Assembly (NCBI GenBank): GCA_021846985.1
Contig: JAJZVX010000019.1
Coordinates: forward strand, 1 to 64,000
Length of the DNA stretch: 64,000 bases
From: Acidobacteriota bacterium
GTDB lineage: Bacteria > Acidobacteriota > Terriglobia > Terriglobales > Acidobacteriaceae
Reading direction: 5' to 3'
The notes beneath the pieces were generated by a model that saw nothing but the letters and a program-made list of their open reading frames with translations, searched no databases and was not told the origin of the DNA. How positions within the stretch are numbered: position 1 is the first letter of the stretch; the number at the start of each line of letters is the position of its first letter. Positions 26,500-35,622 of the stretch are shown here, piece by piece. Position numbers and translations under genes: made by a program.

Positions 26500-27567
26500 T
26501 CAGCGGTAGTAGCCGGCGCGGGTTGTGACGATGTAGCGGCCGTGCTTGAGCTCGGGATGCGTGATGAAGGCCTGTGATTTCAGTTTAAGCTGCAACCGGC
26601 AAAACTTGCCCGCCGGTTGGCCGGAGGACGGCACATAACCGATGGTGTAGCGCCCGCGAATCTCCTCGATCAAGGCGGCGAGTTTTTCCGCTACGCGATG
26701 ACCGCTTCCGTGAAGAACCGGACCTCCGGTTTGGGTGGCATAGCGCTCGATTCCGTTCAGGCGGGGAGCCGTGCCGAAGAGGTACGAGAGGGGATTCACG
26801 GCTTCCGTGGCGATAATGGCATCGGTTGCCGCCCATCGGTCGATCAGGGCTGATACAACGACCCCGGATTCGAGGAGTCTCTGCAGCGCCTCGGACTCGG
26901 AATGCAGCCGGGCCGGCGCCTGTTTGCCATAAAACTTCCGGGTGAGCGGGTTGACGAAATTCGCCGTGCCATCGGTGAAGAAGACCAGTACCCTGCGGCT
27001 ATCAGGGATGGTGGACGTCAAAGCTGTTTCCGCCCCCTCGTAGACATCCTCGTCAAGAAAGGTCGCTTCACCGGATTTCATCAGGGCGGCTTGTTGAATG
27101 GCGGCGGCCACGGCGGCGCGATCCTTTGTGAAGGGTTGGAGCATGCGCGCGGACGAGGAAAAGACCATCACAGCCACCTCGTCTTCCGGCTTCAAATGCT
27201 TCAAGGCATCGAGGGCGCCCGCCGCGAGATCCTTCATCTCCGGCCGCACGCTTTCCGTAAGGTCGAATAATAGAACGATAGACAAGGGCAGCTTGTTCTG
27301 GGAGAAGTAGCTGATTTTCTGGGGGACGCCATCTTCCCGGAGGATGAAGTCGTTGGCCGTCAAATGGGGAATCAGCCAGCCCGTTTTGCGTTCGGCGGCG
27401 AGGACATCGAGCAACACCAAGTTGCTGGAGATGTGCAAAAGAGGAACTGGCGAGATCGGTTCAGGGGTGCTCTGTTGAGCGTGTGCGCAGCAGGAGATCG
27501 AAAGGGCACATGCCAGAAAAACGGCCGCGTAGCGCCGCGCGGCCGGAATCTTCCGTGACGAATGCAC
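26500..27567 (-). CDS. Secreted acidobacterial VWFA-domain protein (TIGR03436-like)
   Basis: 355 residues with a signal peptide (ending CAHAQQ). The von Willebrand A domain has the metal site as LLFDLTESVRPEM (DxTxS form) and the later VLVFFTDGTANF. Conserved family pieces are LTANDFILREDGVPQKI near the N-terminus and RYTIGYVPSSGQ plus TTRAGYY at the end. This architecture is known chiefly from Acidobacteria, where many paralogues occur, and it is a main reason for the taxon guess. Its role is unknown; adhesion or protein binding outside the cell is likely. Confidence 0.9.
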   Translation of the reverse strand: MHSSRKIPAARRYAAVFLACALSISCCAHAQQSTPEPISPVPLLHISSNLVLLDVLAAERKTGWLIPHLTANDFILREDGVPQKISYFSQNKLPLSIVLLFDLTESVRPEMKDLAAGALDALKHLKPEDEVAVMVFSSSARMLQPFTKDRAAVAAAIQQAALMKSGEATFLDEDVYEGAETALTSTIPDSRRVLVFFTDGTANFVNPLTRKFYGKQAPARLHSESEALQRLLESGVVVSALIDRWAATDAIIATEAVNPLSYLFGTAPRLNGIERYATQTGGPVLHGSGHRVAEKLAALIEEIRGRYTIGYVPSSGQPAGKFCRLQLKLKSQAFITHPELKHGRYIVTTRAGYYR

Positions 27568-27866
27568 TGGTTCTGATCTCCTTTAGAATATTCATGATCC
27601 ACCGGACCGGTCCGGGGGCGAATGAAGCGGCGAGAGGATTCAAGAGGATTGCCGTGGACCGCGCGCAGGGTTTCCAGCCGGACCTTCGTCCCCGAAGGTA
27701 ACAGATTTCAGGCGCGGGCGAACGGTAAAAGGTTCGAAGCCATGCGTTGCCGAGGATCATTTTGGCAACCTGCCGCAATGGGGCGGACTCTTGGGGATGT
27801 GGAATTCAAGAGGATCGGGTGAAGCGCGGGCGCTTGTTTGCGCATCTTTTAGAGGAGGGGTCAGAC

Positions 27867-28301
27867 ATGGTCTTTCTTACGCGGCGGGCTACATTTTCCG
27901 CGTCGCACTATTACTGGAACCCGGTCTGGAATGCGGAAAAGAACGAGCAGGTATTTGGGCGCTGCTCGAATCGAAACGGGCACGGCCATAATTACACGAT
28001 TGAAGTGACGGTGTCTGGAGAGCCTGATCCGGTAACGGGTTTTGTGGTGGATTTGAAGTGGCTGAAAGGCGTGATGGAATGTGAGGTTCTGGAAGCCTAC
28101 GATCACCGGCATCTGAATTTGGATGTGCCGGAATTTGCGACAACGGAAAGCAGCGCGACGATTCCAACCACGGAGAATATCGCCATTGCGGCATGGAAGC
28201 GGCTGGAGCCGGCGATCGCGGCGGCGCAAGGGGCGCGGCTCAGCTCTGTGCGGGTTTATGAGACGCCGGAGATCTTCGCCGAGTACCGGGGAGGCGCATG
28301 A
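27867..28301 (+). CDS. 6-pyruvoyl-tetrahydropterin synthase-like protein (PTPS-II type), copy 1
   Basis: 144 residues; AGAGGAGG precedes the ATG. T-fold enzyme. Zinc ligands are H14 in FSASHYYW and H39/H41 in GHGH. The catalytic Cys33 stands five residues before HGH (CSNRNGHGH), the spacing of eukaryotic-type PTPS rather than the C-x3-HGH of QueD. The partners D79-H80 (YDHRHLNLD) and the pterin-binding E132 (VYETPE) are present. So it probably turns 7,8-dihydroneopterin triphosphate into 6-pyruvoyl-tetrahydropterin or a related pterin. Its stop overlaps the start of copy 2 (ATGA), and folE follows, giving a pterin operon. Confidence 0.85.
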   Translation: MVFLTRRATFSASHYYWNPVWNAEKNEQVFGRCSNRNGHGHNYTIEVTVSGEPDPVTGFVVDLKWLKGVMECEVLEAYDHRHLNLDVPEFATTESSATIPTTENIAIAAWKRLEPAIAAAQGARLSSVRVYETPEIFAEYRGGA

Positions 28302-28717
28302 ACGGCGCAGGCAAGGCGTATTTTGGACGGCGCTACCTGCTGAGCGCCAGCCACCGGCTGCACTCGGAGGAGTTGTCGCCGGAGGCGAATGTGGATGCGT
28401 ATGGAAAGTGCAACAATCCGCGCGGGCACGGGCACAACTATGTAGTGGAAGTGGTGGTGGGCGGAGCGGTGAATCCAGAGACGGGCATGGTGATCGACCT
28501 GGCGGCGCTGGATCGCGTGGTGGGGAGCCGGGTGCTGGAACGGTTCGATCACGCCAACCTGAACCTGGACCCGCTGTTTGAAAAGAGCGTGCCGACGACC
28601 GAGAATCTATGCAGGACGGTTTTCGGATTGCTGCGGGACGCACTGCCGGACGGGGATCTCGAGTATGTGCGCGTAGAAGAGACGGAGAGCAATTTCTTTC
28701 AGTGTTATGAGGCTTGA
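28298..28717 (+). CDS. 6-pyruvoyl-tetrahydropterin synthase-like protein (PTPS-II type), copy 2
   Basis: 139 residues, overlapping copy 1 by four bases. The sites are again complete: H19 in LSASHRL, C38 in CNNPRGHGHNY (C-x5-HGH), H44/H46, D84-H85 in FDHANLNLD and E128 in VEETES. The CNNPxGHGHNY string is very close to the animal enzyme. The two copies differ throughout, so this is an old duplication rather than a recent one. PTPS proteins form dimers of trimers; a mixed oligomer or two different pterin reactions are both possible. Confidence 0.85.
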   Translation: MNGAGKAYFGRRYLLSASHRLHSEELSPEANVDAYGKCNNPRGHGHNYVVEVVVGGAVNPETGMVIDLAALDRVVGSRVLERFDHANLNLDPLFEKSVPTTENLCRTVFGLLRDALPDGDLEYVRVEETESNFFQCYEA

Positions 28718-28802
28718 GCGGAAGAGAGCCCACACAATGGCATGGGCAGTTGAACAGGGATGAGAGCCGCCCCACTTTCCCGGGGCGAAAGGAAAAAACA
28801 GC

Positions 28803-29435
28803 ATGGCGCAGCCAATCGCAGTGAGCAAGTCTATCCGCCGGACGCTAGGAGGAGACGAGGGACTGAGCGAGTTCAGCATGGAGGATCTTTATCGCGAGAT
28901 TCTGGGCAGGCTGGGCGAAGATCCCAAGCGTGAAGGCTTGCTGGCCACGCCCACGCGGGTGACGAAGGCGCTGGAGTATCTGACCAAGGGTTACGATCAG
29001 GATCCGACGAAGATTCTGCGCGGGGCGTTGTTTGACGTGGCCTACGACGAGATGGTGATCGTGAAGGACATCGAGATGTTCTCGCTGTGCGAGCATCATA
29101 TGCTGCCCTTCTTCGGCCGTGTGCATGTAGCCTATATTCCCAAGGGCAAGGTGATCGGGCTGAGCAAAATTCCGCGGCTGGTGGAGGTTTTTGCGCGGCG
29201 GCTGCAGGTGCAGGAGCGGCTGACGCGGCAGATCGCCGACGCCATTCAACATGCGATTGAGCCGCAGGGCGTGGGCGTTGTAATCGAGGCGCGGCACCTG
29301 TGCATGATGATGCGGGGCATCGAGAAGCAGAATTCGTCAACGGTGACCTCGGCCATGGTGGGGTGTTTCCGGCAGAAGGAGACGCGCAGCGAGTTTCTGT
29401 CGCTGGCGCGGCAGCCGGGGACGACGGTTCTGTAG
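28803..29435 (+). CDS. folE: GTP cyclohydrolase I
   Basis: 210 residues. The enzyme makes 7,8-dihydroneopterin triphosphate from GTP, the entry to folate and other pterins. Zinc and catalytic residues appear in [20 protein letters not shown] and [17 protein letters not shown]; the signature [20 protein letters not shown] lies between. It follows two PTPS-like genes after 85 bases, so its product is probably their substrate. The N-terminal 30 residues are variable, as is common. Confidence 0.97.
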   Translation: MAQPIAVSKSIRRTLGGDEGLSEFSMEDLYREILGRLGEDPKREGLLATPTRVTKALEYLTKGYDQDPTKILRGALFDVAYDEMVIVKDIEMFSLCEHHMLPFFGRVHVAYIPKGKVIGLSKIPRLVEVFARRLQVQERLTRQIADAIQHAIEPQGVGVVIEARHLCMMMRGIEKQNSSTVTSAMVGCFRQKETRSEFLSLARQPGTTVL

Positions 29436-29462
29436 AGCCGGAGATCGGGAAAGTGAGCCATA

Positions 29463-30308
29463 TCAGGCGGCGGGATGGTTGTGGCGCGGATGGATTTTCG
29501 CGCCCGGCAGGGCAGACGCGGCAAGAGGCCGCGTGCGCAGCGAGCGGGCCGCCGCGATGGCGCGCGCGAGCCTGGGAGCGGCCGCAGCATCAATTTGCGC
29601 GAGCAGCGGCGCATGGCGGATGGTGTGAAGCATTTTGTGCGCGATGGTGGCGAGATGGCGCCAGTCGTGCCACTCGCCGATCTGGGCAATGACTGTACTG
29701 AAGGATGCGAACCGGGCCTGATCTTGATCGGGCAGAAGCCGGCCGAGGACGCGCAGGCGCTTGAGCCTGATGCGGAGATCGTGAAGGTTGGCCTCGCCGG
29801 GTTCAGGCCGCTGGGCGATCTCGCGGCGCAGCTGGGCGACGGCGCGGCGCAGCTTCATCATTCCCTGCCGGTGGGACGCGGCAGGCGCCGCGGTGGCGCG
29901 CGGCGAAGGGAAGGCCGCAGCAAGCTGACGTGCGTAATCGGCCAGATCGCGGCGCAGCCGGCCGCCGTGTCGATGGAGTGTTTTGTCAAGCCGCGCGGCG
30001 GCGCGCGTGCGCAGCTTGCCGATGCGGCGAAGCAGCCGAGACAGGGACGTGGCGGATGATTGGCCGGCGAGCGTGAGCGCATGGTCGCGGATGACGTCGA
30101 GATCGCGAACTTTGCCCGCGGCTTTGCGGATGGCCTCCACGGAGGGGAGCAGATGGCGCGGCGGTTCGGGACCAATGGTGGCGATGGCGAGGACGCGATG
30201 GGCGCGCATGCGCAGCTTGTGCACATCTTCCGGCGCGAAGTTGCGATCAACGGTCTTGAGTTGTTTGCGCAGTTGCCGCAGCGGCCGTTCGATGGGGGTG
30301 AGGTCCAT
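29463..30308 (-). CDS. CHAD-domain protein
   Basis: 281 residues, helical, very rich in Arg, Ala and His. CHAD repeats are marked by conserved His and basic residues such as EDVHKLRMRAHRVLAI and NLHDLRIRLKRLRVLGRLL. CHAD proteins bind polyphosphate and some localise to polyphosphate granules. No CYTH triphosphatase domain or polyphosphate kinase is adjacent. It is convergent with folE. Confidence 0.85.
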   Translation of the reverse strand: MDLTPIERPLRQLRKQLKTVDRNFAPEDVHKLRMRAHRVLAIATIGPEPPRHLLPSVEAIRKAAGKVRDLDVIRDHALTLAGQSSATSLSRLLRRIGKLRTRAAARLDKTLHRHGGRLRRDLADYARQLAAAFPSPRATAAPAASHRQGMMKLRRAVAQLRREIAQRPEPGEANLHDLRIRLKRLRVLGRLLPDQDQARFASFSTVIAQIGEWHDWRHLATIAHKMLHTIRHAPLLAQIDAAAAPRLARAIAAARSLRTRPLAASALPGAKIHPRHNHPAA

Positions 30309-30427
30309 GGCGATTCCCCATCGTCAAGGATAGTCAATTGGAAGGGCGGGGGATTGAGGATAGGGGTGTGGGGTGTGTTGCGCGGAGCGTGGACAGGCCG
30401 TGGCCGTCATCCTGTTAAAGTTGTGGT

Positions 30428-31318
30428 GTGAATGGACTTCTTGTGATCGATAAGCCGGGCGGGATGACCAGCCACGACGTGGTGGGGAAGCTGCGGAAGA
30501 TCACGGGGGAGCGGTCGATTGGGCATCTGGGGACGCTGGACCCCATGGCGACCGGCGTTTTGCCGCTGCTGCTGGGCAAGTTCACGCGCCTGGCGCAGTA
30601 TTTTTCCACAGCGCAGAAAAGCTATTCGGGGACAATCCGGTTTGGATTTGCGACCGACACGTATGACGCGGAGGGCGTGGCAGCGGGGGTGGATGTGCAG
30701 CCCGCGCTCACTCTGGAGCAGGTTCGCAGCGTGGCGGCGCGTTTTCACGGCGAGCTGGAGCAGCTTCCACCGCCATTTTCGGCCAAGAAGATTGGCGGCA
30801 CGCCGGCCTACAAGCTGGCGCGTGCCGGCAAGCCTGTGGAGTTGAAGCCGGCGAAGGTTGACATCGCCTCCTTTGAAATTGTGGCGGTGGAGGGCTCCGA
30901 AGCGAGCTTCAACATGGCCATCAGCGCTGGGGGCTATGTGCGCTCGGTGGCGCACGAGATGGGGCAGGCGCTGGGCTGCGGGGCGCACCTGAGCAGCTTG
31001 CGCAGGACGCGGGCGGGGGTGTTTACGCTGGCCGAGGCGCGCAGGTTGGAGGAGTTGCAGCCGCTGGCGGGAGACGTGGAAGCGCTGGAGAGGCTCTGCG
31101 TCCATCCGCGGACGCTGCTGCCGGAGATGCCCGCGGTGACCGGCGATGCGCTGGCGCTGGGACGGCTGCGGAATGGCGCGCAGACGAATTTGCCGGAGTT
31201 CTCGGCGGCGCCGCTGGTGAAGGTTTTTGCCGGGCAGACGGAGCTGGCAGGGATTGTGCGGCGCGTGGCGGGAACGCTCTTTCAGCCGGTGGTGGTGATG
31301 AACGACAGTGGTCAGTGA
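30428..31318 (+). CDS. truB: tRNA pseudouridine-55 synthase
   Basis: 296 residues. Converts U55 of tRNAs to pseudouridine. The catalytic Asp38 lies in IGHLGTLDPMATGVLPLL, with the N-terminal MNGLLVIDKPGGMTSHDVV and the YSGTIRFGFATDTYDAEG motif. The C-terminal part resembles a PUA-like domain. The start is a GTG. The usual neighbours infB/rbfA/ribF are absent. Confidence 0.95.
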   Translation: MNGLLVIDKPGGMTSHDVVGKLRKITGERSIGHLGTLDPMATGVLPLLLGKFTRLAQYFSTAQKSYSGTIRFGFATDTYDAEGVAAGVDVQPALTLEQVRSVAARFHGELEQLPPPFSAKKIGGTPAYKLARAGKPVELKPAKVDIASFEIVAVEGSEASFNMAISAGGYVRSVAHEMGQALGCGAHLSSLRRTRAGVFTLAEARRLEELQPLAGDVEALERLCVHPRTLLPEMPAVTGDALALGRLRNGAQTNLPEFSAAPLVKVFAGQTELAGIVRRVAGTLFQPVVVMNDSGQ

Positions 31319-31387
31319 TCCCTTGTCAGCTTCTTGACGATGCGGGGCGCAGTTTCTTGTTGGGCGTGGGATTGCGGGATTCGGCCG

Positions 31388-32014
31388 TCACTTGCCTTTG
31401 CGCAGGAGAGGCGTCAGGGCGGGGAGCAGGGTTCCAGCGAGGATGGCTGAGCCCTTGGCGGTGGGGTGGATGCCGTCGGGCTGGATGGCGCCGGGGACGT
31501 GGATGAGATCTTTGTAGATCATGGGGACAAAGGCCGTGTGGTGTTTGGCGGCAAGGTCGCGGAAGACCTGATCGAATTGGCGGATGTAGTCGCGGCCGTA
31601 GTTGGGCGGGAGGGTGATGCCGGCGAGCAGGACCCGGATGCGGGCTTTGAGGAGGGCGGAGAGGACCGCGTCGAGGTTGCGGCGGGTGTCGGCGGTGGGG
31701 ATGCCGCGGAGTCCGTCGTTGCCGCCGAATTCGACGATGACCACGGCGGGGTGCAGGGCGAGGATGGCAGGGAGGCCGGCAATGGCGTCTTTGGTGGTGG
31801 CGCCGCTGGCGCCCATGTTCTCGACCTTGTAGCGGTAGCCGCGGTTGTCGAGGGCGCGCTGGAGGGCGGCAGGATAGGCCTGGTTGAGGTCGAGGCCGTA
31901 GCCAGCGGTGATGCTGTCGCCGTAGCAGACCAGCAGCGGCCGATCGGCGGCAACGAGCGGAGCGGCGAGGACGAGGATCAGAAACGAAACGAGAAAGGGG
32001 CGGCGAACGTCCAC
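31388..32014 (-). CDS. SGNH/GDSL hydrolase, TesA-like esterase
   Basis: About 208 residues from a GTG start, with a signal peptide (LVSFLILVLAAPLVAA). SGNH blocks are CYGDSITAGYGL (Ser), MGASGATT (Gly), EFGGNDGLRG (Asn) and PDGIHPTAKG (Asp-His), spaced as in E. coli TesA, the periplasmic thioesterase I / lysophospholipase L1. It is divergent from an ABC transporter pair of YbbA/YbbP type, the same arrangement as tesA-ybbA-ybbP in E. coli, which supports this assignment over other SGNH esterases. Confidence 0.87.
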   Translation of the reverse strand: MDVRRPFLVSFLILVLAAPLVAADRPLLVCYGDSITAGYGLDLNQAYPAALQRALDNRGYRYKVENMGASGATTKDAIAGLPAILALHPAVVIVEFGGNDGLRGIPTADTRRNLDAVLSALLKARIRVLLAGITLPPNYGRDYIRQFDQVFRDLAAKHHTAFVPMIYKDLIHVPGAIQPDGIHPTAKGSAILAGTLLPALTPLLRKGK

Positions 32015-32066
32015 CAGAACAGTGTATCTGCGGGGGCAGGGCGACAGTGGCCGAGGAGGCGGGCGG

Positions 32067-32789
32067 GTGATTGCGGTTCGCGGTGTGAAGAAGTGGATCC
32101 AGAACGGCGCGCGGCGGGTGGAGATTCTGAAGGGGATCTCCCTGAGCATTCCGGCGGGGCAGTTTGTGGCCATTGTGGGAGCAAGCGGCAGCGGCAAGAG
32201 CACGCTGCTGGGGCTGCTGGCGGGGCTGGATACGCCGAGCGAGGGCGAGATCTGGCTGGATGGCGTGCCGATTCACAACCTGGCGGAGGCAGAACTGGCG
32301 GCAGTGCGTGGGCGCAAGATTGGTTTTGTGTTTCAGAGCTACCAACTGATCGCCACGCTGACGGCGCTGGAGAATGTGCTGTTGCCTTACGAGCTGAACA
32401 TGGAGGGCAGCGGGTTGCAGCAGGCAAGGCGGCTGTTGGACGAGATGGGGCTGACCGAGCGCGTGGAACACTATCCGGTGCAGCTTTCGGGCGGGGAGCA
32501 GCAGCGGGTGGCGCTGGCGCGCGCGTTTGTGGCCGAGCCGCCGATGGTGATGGCGGACGAGCCGACCGGCAATCTGGACTCGGCGAATGGGCGGCTGGTG
32601 CTGGATCTGTTGCTGGAGCGGAAGCGGCGCACGGGCACCACGCTGGTGTTGGTGACGCACGACGTGGAGGTGGCGAGCCGCGCCGATCGCAGAATCACGC
32701 TGCGCGATGGAAGGGTGGTGGAGGATACGTTGCCGGGCGAAGCGGAGGCGGCGGGCGTGAGCGCTGGGGATGAGGGCGTGAATGGCTAG
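32067..32789 (+). CDS. ABC transporter ATPase (YbbA / LolD-like)
   Basis: About 240 residues from a GTG at 32067. Walker A GASGSGKST, Q-loop FVFQSYQL, signature LSGGEQQRVALARA, Walker B VMADEPTGNLD and the H-loop LVTHD are all intact. The GNLD and FxxYQL forms are those of the MacB/LolD/YbbA group, which powers FtsX-type permeases. It overlaps the permease gene by eight bases and is divergent from the TesA-like gene. Confidence 0.93.
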   Translation: MIAVRGVKKWIQNGARRVEILKGISLSIPAGQFVAIVGASGSGKSTLLGLLAGLDTPSEGEIWLDGVPIHNLAEAELAAVRGRKIGFVFQSYQLIATLTALENVLLPYELNMEGSGLQQARRLLDEMGLTERVEHYPVQLSGGEQQRVALARAFVAEPPMVMADEPTGNLDSANGRLVLDLLLERKRRTGTTLVLVTHDVEVASRADRRITLRDGRVVEDTLPGEAEAAGVSAGDEGVNG

Positions 32790-35349
32790 AAAGGCATTAG
32801 GCTGGACGCGAGCCGCGGCCATCGGCTGGCGGGACATCCGCTCGGCGCCAGGCAAGTTCGGCTTTGTGGCGCTGAGTGTGGCCATTGGAGTGGCGGCTCT
32901 GGTGGGCGTGCGCGGCTTCAGCGACAGCTTCCGGCGAACACTGGGGTTGGAAGCGCGGTCACTGATGGCCGGCGACCTGAGCGCCCGCGTCTTTCGCCTG
33001 CCGTCTGCTGAGGACGAGCACAAACTTCAGGCTCTTGCGGCGAGGGAGCTTGCGGAGGCCCGTTGGACCTGGGTCACGGAGACGATTTCCATGGCCTCTG
33101 TGCCTCACGATCCGGTGCCGGTTCTGGTCACGTTGAAGGCTGTTGATCCCGGAGAGTATCCCTACTACGGTACGGTGGAACTGGAGCCGCAAATGAGCCT
33201 GAAGCAGGCTCTCGACGGCGACTCGGCGGTGGTGGCGGACGAGTTTCTCATCCGGATGAAGGCGCATGTGGGCGCGACGTTGCGGTTGGGCGATCGCGCG
33301 TTCCGGATCGCCGCTGTGCTGCGGCAGGAGCCGGACCGCATCAGCGCCGGGGCGGGCATCGGGCCGCGGGTCATGATCTCCAACACGGCGCTGGAGCGGA
33401 CGGGCCTGATGGGGCCGGGCAGCCGGGCCAGCCACCGGCTGCTGATGAAGCTGCCCGCTGGCGTAGACCCGGCGGCCGCGCGCAAGTTGGTGGAGGCGGC
33501 GCTGCCAGACGCGCAGGTGATGGACTATCGCGAAGGGAATCCTGCGTTGAACGAGGGGCTGGAACATGCCACCGCCATGCTCAGCCTGATCTGCTTGGTA
33601 GCAATGGTGTTGGGAGCAATTGGCGTCGCCATGGCCATGCACGCGCATTTGGAGCAGCGCATGGATATGCTCGCGATCTTGAAGGTGGTCGGCGCCCGAT
33701 CGAGCGATCTGCTCCGCATCTTTCTTTTGCAGACGCTCGGACTCGGTTTGGCGGGCGGCCTGCTGGGCGTAGCTGCGGGCGTGGGTGTAATGGCTGCGAT
33801 GCCAGCGGTGTTCGGCAAGTTGATTCCGGTGCAAACGGCGCTTGGCTTTCCATGGAAATCCGCAGTGGCAGGAATGGGAACTGGGTTGCTGACCACTCTG
33901 CTCTTTTGCTTGCCGCCATTGCTGGATGTAAGGCTGGTGCGGCCGGTTCGAGTGTTGCGCCGGATGGTGGAGCAGGGGCCGCAGGGCGTACAGGGATGGT
34001 GGGCGCGCTGGTGGGCAAGGCGGTTGCAGATGGGGATTGCTGCTCTGGTGGTTCTGGCGCTGGGCGCCATCGCCTGGGCTCTGTCGGATTCGGCCAAGGT
34101 GGGCTCGGCATTTGCCGTGGTGCTGGCGGCGGCACTGCTTGTGCTGTTGCTGCTGGCTGCGGCGGTGTTGCGCGCGCTACGCTGGGGGCTGACCCGGGTC
34201 AGGCTGCGGCTGCCCTCGTTTCTGCGTCAGGGCCTGTCGAATCTTTACCGGCCCGGCAATCAGTCCGCCGCGGTTCTGGCGGCTCTGGGAACTGGTGCGA
34301 TGTTGATTCTGACTGTCTATCTGATGCAGGCGGCGCTTTTGCGCGATCTCCGCGAAATCGTCTCGCCCAAATTGCCAAACGTGTTCCTGATCGATGTGAG
34401 CGATGGCGAGGTTGCGGGCGTAAGGCAATTCTTTCAGCGGCAGCCGGGCGTGCTGGAGCCGGTGGACCTGATGCCAGTGGTGCGGGGGCGCTTTATTTCT
34501 CTCAACGGGAAGCCGGTGGACGAGATCAAGGAACAGCATTTTCCGCGGCGGATGCTCGAGAACGCCGGCCTCACCTGGACAGACACGCCACCGGCCGGGG
34601 ATAAGGTGACACAGGGGCGCTGGTGGACCAACGGGAATGTAGCCGAACTGGCAATGAACGAAGGCGTGGCCCAGCGCTTGCATCTGGGTGTGGGCGCGCC
34701 GGTGGAACTGGAAGTAGGCGGGAAGACTCTGGCGCTGAAGGTTGGCGCCATCTACCGTCCCGATGGCCAGCACCTGGGGATGCATTCAGAGTTTGTGTTA
34801 CCCTCGGGCCAGCTCGCAGGCCAGCCGGCGGTCTGGTACGGCGGCGCGCGCATCGACCCGCAGCAAATTGGGGCGCTGGAGCGCGCGCTTTTTGCGGTCT
34901 ACCCCACGGTGACCGTCATCAATGTCGCCGACGTGCTGTCGAGAATCGAAAGCGTGGTGGACCAGGTCACGAATGTGGTGCGCTTCCTGGCGGCCTTTTC
35001 GATTTTTGCCGGTTTGACGATCCTGGCCTCCAGCGTCGCCAGCACACGTTTCCGGCGCATGCAGGAGGCGGTAGTGCTCAAGACGCTAGGGGCCACCCGC
35101 ATGCGGATCGTGCGGACTTTTAGCGCGGAGTTTAGCGTGTTGGGACTGCTGGCGGGGTGGGTGGGCGTGGTCTTTGCCAACGTTCTGGCGCGCGTGCTGC
35201 TGCACCGGATGGACATTGCTTTCCGCATCGAATGGGGCGCAGCGGCGGTGACTCTCGTCGGCACCGCTGTGCTGGCTTCGGCAGCGGGATGGATCGCCAG
35301 CTACCGGATTCTGGGGCTGCGGCCGCTGCAGGTGTTGCGCGACGAGTAG
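32782..35349 (+). CDS. FtsX-like ABC permease (YbbP-like)
   Basis: 855 residues with two FtsX-type units. The first has the membrane stretch MLSLICLVAMVLGAIGVAMA with the EQRMDMLAILKVVGARSSD coupling segment; the last three helices begin near FLAAFSIFAGLTILASSVAS with MQEAVVLKTLGATRMRIVRT. Large periplasmic domains lie between. It pairs with the ATPase just upstream. Such type VII-like ABC systems do not import but move lipids or drive periplasmic machines; in E. coli the role of YbbAP has been linked to lipid-like substrates beside TesA. The substrate here is not known. Confidence 0.9.
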   Translation: MARKALGWTRAAAIGWRDIRSAPGKFGFVALSVAIGVAALVGVRGFSDSFRRTLGLEARSLMAGDLSARVFRLPSAEDEHKLQALAARELAEARWTWVTETISMASVPHDPVPVLVTLKAVDPGEYPYYGTVELEPQMSLKQALDGDSAVVADEFLIRMKAHVGATLRLGDRAFRIAAVLRQEPDRISAGAGIGPRVMISNTALERTGLMGPGSRASHRLLMKLPAGVDPAAARKLVEAALPDAQVMDYREGNPALNEGLEHATAMLSLICLVAMVLGAIGVAMAMHAHLEQRMDMLAILKVVGARSSDLLRIFLLQTLGLGLAGGLLGVAAGVGVMAAMPAVFGKLIPVQTALGFPWKSAVAGMGTGLLTTLLFCLPPLLDVRLVRPVRVLRRMVEQGPQGVQGWWARWWARRLQMGIAALVVLALGAIAWALSDSAKVGSAFAVVLAAALLVLLLLAAAVLRALRWGLTRVRLRLPSFLRQGLSNLYRPGNQSAAVLAALGTGAMLILTVYLMQAALLRDLREIVSPKLPNVFLIDVSDGEVAGVRQFFQRQPGVLEPVDLMPVVRGRFISLNGKPVDEIKEQHFPRRMLENAGLTWTDTPPAGDKVTQGRWWTNGNVAELAMNEGVAQRLHLGVGAPVELEVGGKTLALKVGAIYRPDGQHLGMHSEFVLPSGQLAGQPAVWYGGARIDPQQIGALERALFAVYPTVTVINVADVLSRIESVVDQVTNVVRFLAAFSIFAGLTILASSVASTRFRRMQEAVVLKTLGATRMRIVRTFSAEFSVLGLLAGWVGVVFANVLARVLLHRMDIAFRIEWGAAAVTLVGTAVLASAAGWIASYRILGLRPLQVLRDE

Positions 35350-35497
35350 GAGCAGGCTTGCGGCGCCACGGCAAGCGCCAGCGCGTTTGACCACGGCGGG
35401 CAATCCACTTATGATGAGAGGGTTGGCTTGCTGCCCGGCGTTCTGCCAGGAGGCGGCTGCCACGGCTGCAAGTTGACGGCCACGCCTGCGCGCTTGT

Positions 35498-35571
35498 TGC
35501 CCCCTCGTTCAATGGCAGGACAGCTGACTCTGGATCAGCATATCGGGGTTCGAATCCCTGGGGGGCAGCCA
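35498..35571 (+). tRNA. tRNA-Gln (anticodon CTG)
   Basis: Cloverleaf with acceptor TGCCCCC / GGGGGCA, a D arm with GTTCAATGGCAGGAC, anticodon stem GCTGA / TCAGC around CTCTGGA, T arm CGGGG / CCCTG around TTCGAAT, discriminator G and encoded CCA. The anticodon CTG reads CAG. The T in the first position fits the weak U1-A72 pair usual in glutamine tRNAs. Confidence 0.96.
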
Positions 35572-35598
35572 AGATGATTCATAACCATCAGTTGTTTC

Positions 35599-35622
35599 AG
35601 CGGCCTCAGCGGTCGCTTTTTT
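35599..35622 (+). terminator. Rho-independent terminator after tRNA-Gln
   Basis: Stem AGCGGCC / GGTCGCT (one G-T wobble) with loop TCAGC, followed by a run of T. It starts 28 bases after the tRNA end. Confidence 0.7.
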
